DNA from: Psychroserpens sp. Hel_I_66
GTDB taxonomy: Bacteria; Bacteroidota; Bacteroidia; Flavobacteriales; Flavobacteriaceae
DNA length: 64,000 nt
Assembly (NCBI RefSeq): GCF_000799465.1
Contig: NZ_JUGU01000001.1
Coordinates: 1,922,001-1,986,000, forward strand
Reading direction: 5' to 3'
Positions 62,296 through 64,000 of this stretch are shown one piece after another. The position numbers were made by a program, and so were the translations under genes. The notes beneath the pieces were generated by a model, which saw only the letters and a list, made by a program, of their open reading frames with translations, was not told the DNA's origin and did no database searches. How positions within the stretch are numbered: the first letter of the stretch is position 1; each line of letters opens with the position of its first letter.

Positions 62296-63045
62296 ATGGG
62301 AAGAGCTTTTGAATTTCGCAAAGCAAGAAAAATGAAACGATGGTCTGCAATGAGCAAAGCCTTTACTCGTATTGGCAAAGACATTGTAATGGCTGTAAAA
62401 GAAGGCGGTCCAGATCCAGATGCTAATTCCCGTTTGCGTGCAGTCATTCAAAATGCCAAGGCTGTAAATATGCCAAAAGATAATGTGGAGCGTGCCATTA
62501 AACGTGCTTCCGATAAATCTCAAGGTGATTATAAAGAAGTGGTTTTTGAAGGCTATGCACAACATGGTATCGCAGTTCTCATTGAAACTGCAACCGATAA
62601 CAACACGCGTACAGTGGCAAACGTTCGCTCCTATTTCAACAAAACCGATGGTAGTTTAGGCACCTCTGGCTCAGTCGTCTTTATGTTTGACCATACTTGT
62701 AATTTCAAAATTCAAGGTGAAGATTTAAATCTAGAAGATTTAGAACTAGAACTTATAGATTTTGGCGTTGAAGAAATCTTTGAAGATACAGATGAAGATG
62801 AAGATGGCAACGAAGTCACAAGCATCATGATCTATGCACCTTTTGAAAGTTTTGGAAACATTCAATCCTATCTCGAGGAAAACGATATAGAAATTATCTC
62901 TTCAGGTTTTGAACGTATTCCACAGGTTACAAAAAAGCTTTCTGCGGAAGAAGCGCTAGACGTTGAAAAACTGCTCGATAAGTTAGAAGAAGATGATGAT
63001 GTGCAGAACGTGTATCACACGATGGAAGAATCTACAGAGGAGTAA
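62296..63045 (+). CDS. YebC/PmpR family DNA-binding or translation-related protein
   Basis: The 249-residue protein has the usual YebC layout: MGRAFEFRKARKMKRWSAMSKAFTRIGKDI at the N-terminus, NSRLRAVIQNAKAVNMPKDNVERAI, GYAQHGIAVLIE-like strand, DNNRTRTV-like NVRSYFNKT, and an acidic C-terminal half. YebC proteins were thought to be regulators and are now linked to translation of proline-rich stretches. It is monocistronic with its own promoter, and the terminal Glu-rich tail is normal. Confidence 0.92.
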   Translation: MGRAFEFRKARKMKRWSAMSKAFTRIGKDIVMAVKEGGPDPDANSRLRAVIQNAKAVNMPKDNVERAIKRASDKSQGDYKEVVFEGYAQHGIAVLIETATDNNTRTVANVRSYFNKTDGSLGTSGSVVFMFDHTCNFKIQGEDLNLEDLELELIDFGVEEIFEDTDEDEDGNEVTSIMIYAPFESFGNIQSYLEENDIEIISSGFERIPQVTKKLSAEEALDVEKLLDKLEEDDDVQNVYHTMEESTEE

Positions 63046-63127
63046 ATTTTAATTACAGCGAAGGCAGAAACACACACTATTTAATAACAAGTCATAGATC
63101 ACTATTTTCGCAGCAATCACAGATTAC

Positions 63128-64000
63128 TCAAGAATTCTTTTCCTCAATCCACTTGCTCATATATTTTGTACTTTGCAAGGTATGATGCTGAAGCATTTGA
63201 CCGATAAAATTTTGCTGTCTATAAATACCTAAATTTTGAGAAAGTTCGTTAATACACTTCTCGAATTTTTCTTCAAAATCAGATTTTGAAAATTGGGTTC
63301 TCAATATTTTAAATCCGAGAGTCTGTTGTAAGTCCCAAAGTTGTACGTTTTGGTATAATGCTATGGCGTGTGTCACAAAATCTTCTGCAGTATTACAAAC
63401 AAAATCTTGATTTTTATTTTCAATAATCCCTTCTACTCCAATAGATGTAGACACAAAAGGCGTCCCATTTTTCATAGCATCAAAGAGCTTACCCTTTAAT
63501 CCTGCTCCAAAACGCATTGGCGCCAACAGTACTTTCGCGTGACCCATTACCTCATCAACGTCTTCAGCAAAACCTTTAATTAAAAAGCCTTCTCTTTCGT
63601 TGTGCAATTGATTGATTTTTTGCGAAGCGTAAGCACCATAATTATGTAACTCTGCATGAGGCAGTTTAGCTTTAATCTCTTTCCAAAGGGTGTGTTTTAG
63701 ATAGGATAATGCATCATAGTTTGGCTCATGGAGAAAGTTTCCAATAGTGATAAAATGCTGTCGTTCATCAAAAGTTGGAAGTATTTTAATGTGTTCTTCG
63801 GAAAGATCCGGAATCAAAAAAGGCAAATAAAGTAATAAAGAGTCATCGATTTTAAACCTTTTTTTGAGCAGGCTCATTTCCGCAGTAGAAATGATTAAAC
63901 TCAAATCACATCTATAAATGCTTGCAATTTCTCGTTTTGTAGTATCACTAAAAAGATAGTCATCACTAATGATTGCATTCTCTTTCAACGCTCGCTGTCG
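63128..64000 (-). CDS. Glycosyltransferase, group 1 (GT4-like), 5' end beyond the window
   Basis: The visible 290 residues run off the right edge, with the frame open to base 64000 (a TTG at 63988 is probably internal). It contains FITIGNFLHEPNYDALSYLKHTLW, AELHNYGAYASQKI, the donor-site segment LLAPMRFGAGLKGKLFDAMKNGTPFVSTSIGVEGI and a helical C-terminus. This is the C-terminal GT-B donor domain of a family 4-like glycosyltransferase; the sugar and acceptor are unknown. Gene context is not visible. Confidence 0.85.
   Translation of the reverse strand, partial: RQRALKENAIISDDYLFSDTTKREIASIYRCDLSLIISTAEMSLLKKRFKIDDSLLLYLPFLIPDLSEEHIKILPTFDERQHFITIGNFLHEPNYDALSYLKHTLWKEIKAKLPHAELHNYGAYASQKINQLHNEREGFLIKGFAEDVDEVMGHAKVLLAPMRFGAGLKGKLFDAMKNGTPFVSTSIGVEGIIENKNQDFVCNTAEDFVTHAIALYQNVQLWDLQQTLGFKILRTQFSKSDFEEKFEKCINELSQNLGIYRQQNFIGQMLQHHTLQSTKYMSKWIEEKNS

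Larger units (their letters stand above)
290..63804. repeat. Dispersed motif TTCCGAAG / CTTCGGAA, 32 copies
   Basis: The 8-mer occurs on the plus strand as TTCCGAAG (16 copies, for example 371, 2387, 11161, 47970, 56578, 58228) and as CTTCGGAA (16 copies, for example 290, 23923, 27583, 41996, 47360). Five copies lie between genes and the others in coding sequence in different frames (Pro-Lys, Phe-Gly, Ser-Ser-Glu). None lies between 27591 and 41276. Many extend to TTTCCGAAGAAA. Base composition alone would give about one or two copies. Confidence 0.7.

Noticed and set aside
290..63804. Chromosome-segregation polarity sequence (KOPS-type) explanation for the 8-mer
   Set aside because: The two orientations are equal (16 and 16) across the window, so no strand polarity is visible locally; a near-palindromic site would not give polarity.

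Overview
The window is a stretch of chromosome from a marine-type Bacteroidetes bacterium, most likely a member of the Flavobacteriaceae. The evidence is the low GC content, type IX secretion (T9SS) sorting domains on two secreted proteins, -7 promoter elements of the Bacteroidetes form TAnnTTTG, starts without strong Shine-Dalgarno sequences, and typical flavobacterial families (GIN-domain protein, PgpH-type 7TM-HD protein, S41 protease, fused ThrA). No phage, insertion sequence, rRNA or CRISPR array was seen.

Layout. 1-1.4 kb: the end of a GIN-domain protein and trxB. 1.6-13.7 kb: an accessory stress and regulatory island. It holds a cysteine-less ArsC-like protein, four paralogous AraC regulators with a PchR-like N-terminal half, two SRAP-like proteins that lack the catalytic Cys2, small membrane proteins (DUF1328, YtxH, holin-like), a DUF2383 ferritin-fold protein, topoisomerase IB, a hemerythrin, small lipoproteins and a tandem pair of candidate small RNAs. 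13.9-27.6 kb: succinate-semialdehyde dehydrogenase, two tRNAs, PgpH, thiolase, an NlpC/P60 hydrolase, a TPR protein, gyrA and clpC. 27.8-39.4 kb: one gene of about 11.6 kb for a T9SS-exported giant protein built from 28 repeats of about 83 residues. 39.9-49.6 kb: histidine ammonia-lyase, a TlpA-like lipoprotein, NAD(P)HX repair, and the thrABC operon with a possible leader peptide. 49.7-64 kb: secreted proteins of unknown role, an aminopeptidase P, gcvT, an SDR epimerase, a PCD-like protein, a tail-specific protease, YebC and a glycosyltransferase running off the end.

How the genes work together. thrA, thrB and thrC overlap or abut and encode the route from aspartate to threonine. The island genes fit general, envelope, redox or DNA stress; the AraC genes and their putative 21-bp-spaced operators would be the local control layer, and the small RNAs may add a post-transcriptional one. 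The YtxH, holin-like and 66-residue genes form a translationally coupled operon.

The strongest unexplained signals are: (1) an 8-mer, TTCCGAAG/CTTCGGAA, present 32 times on both strands, in several reading frames and between genes, but absent from a 13.7-kb stretch containing the giant gene; (2) two neighbouring small-RNA-like units, each with a 5' hairpin, linker and terminator; (3) the AraC/SRAP-like island; (4) the giant gene, with a two-unit higher-order repeat and domains nested inside modules; (5) a Thr/Ile-rich leader ORF just after a palindrome-covered promoter ahead of thrA.
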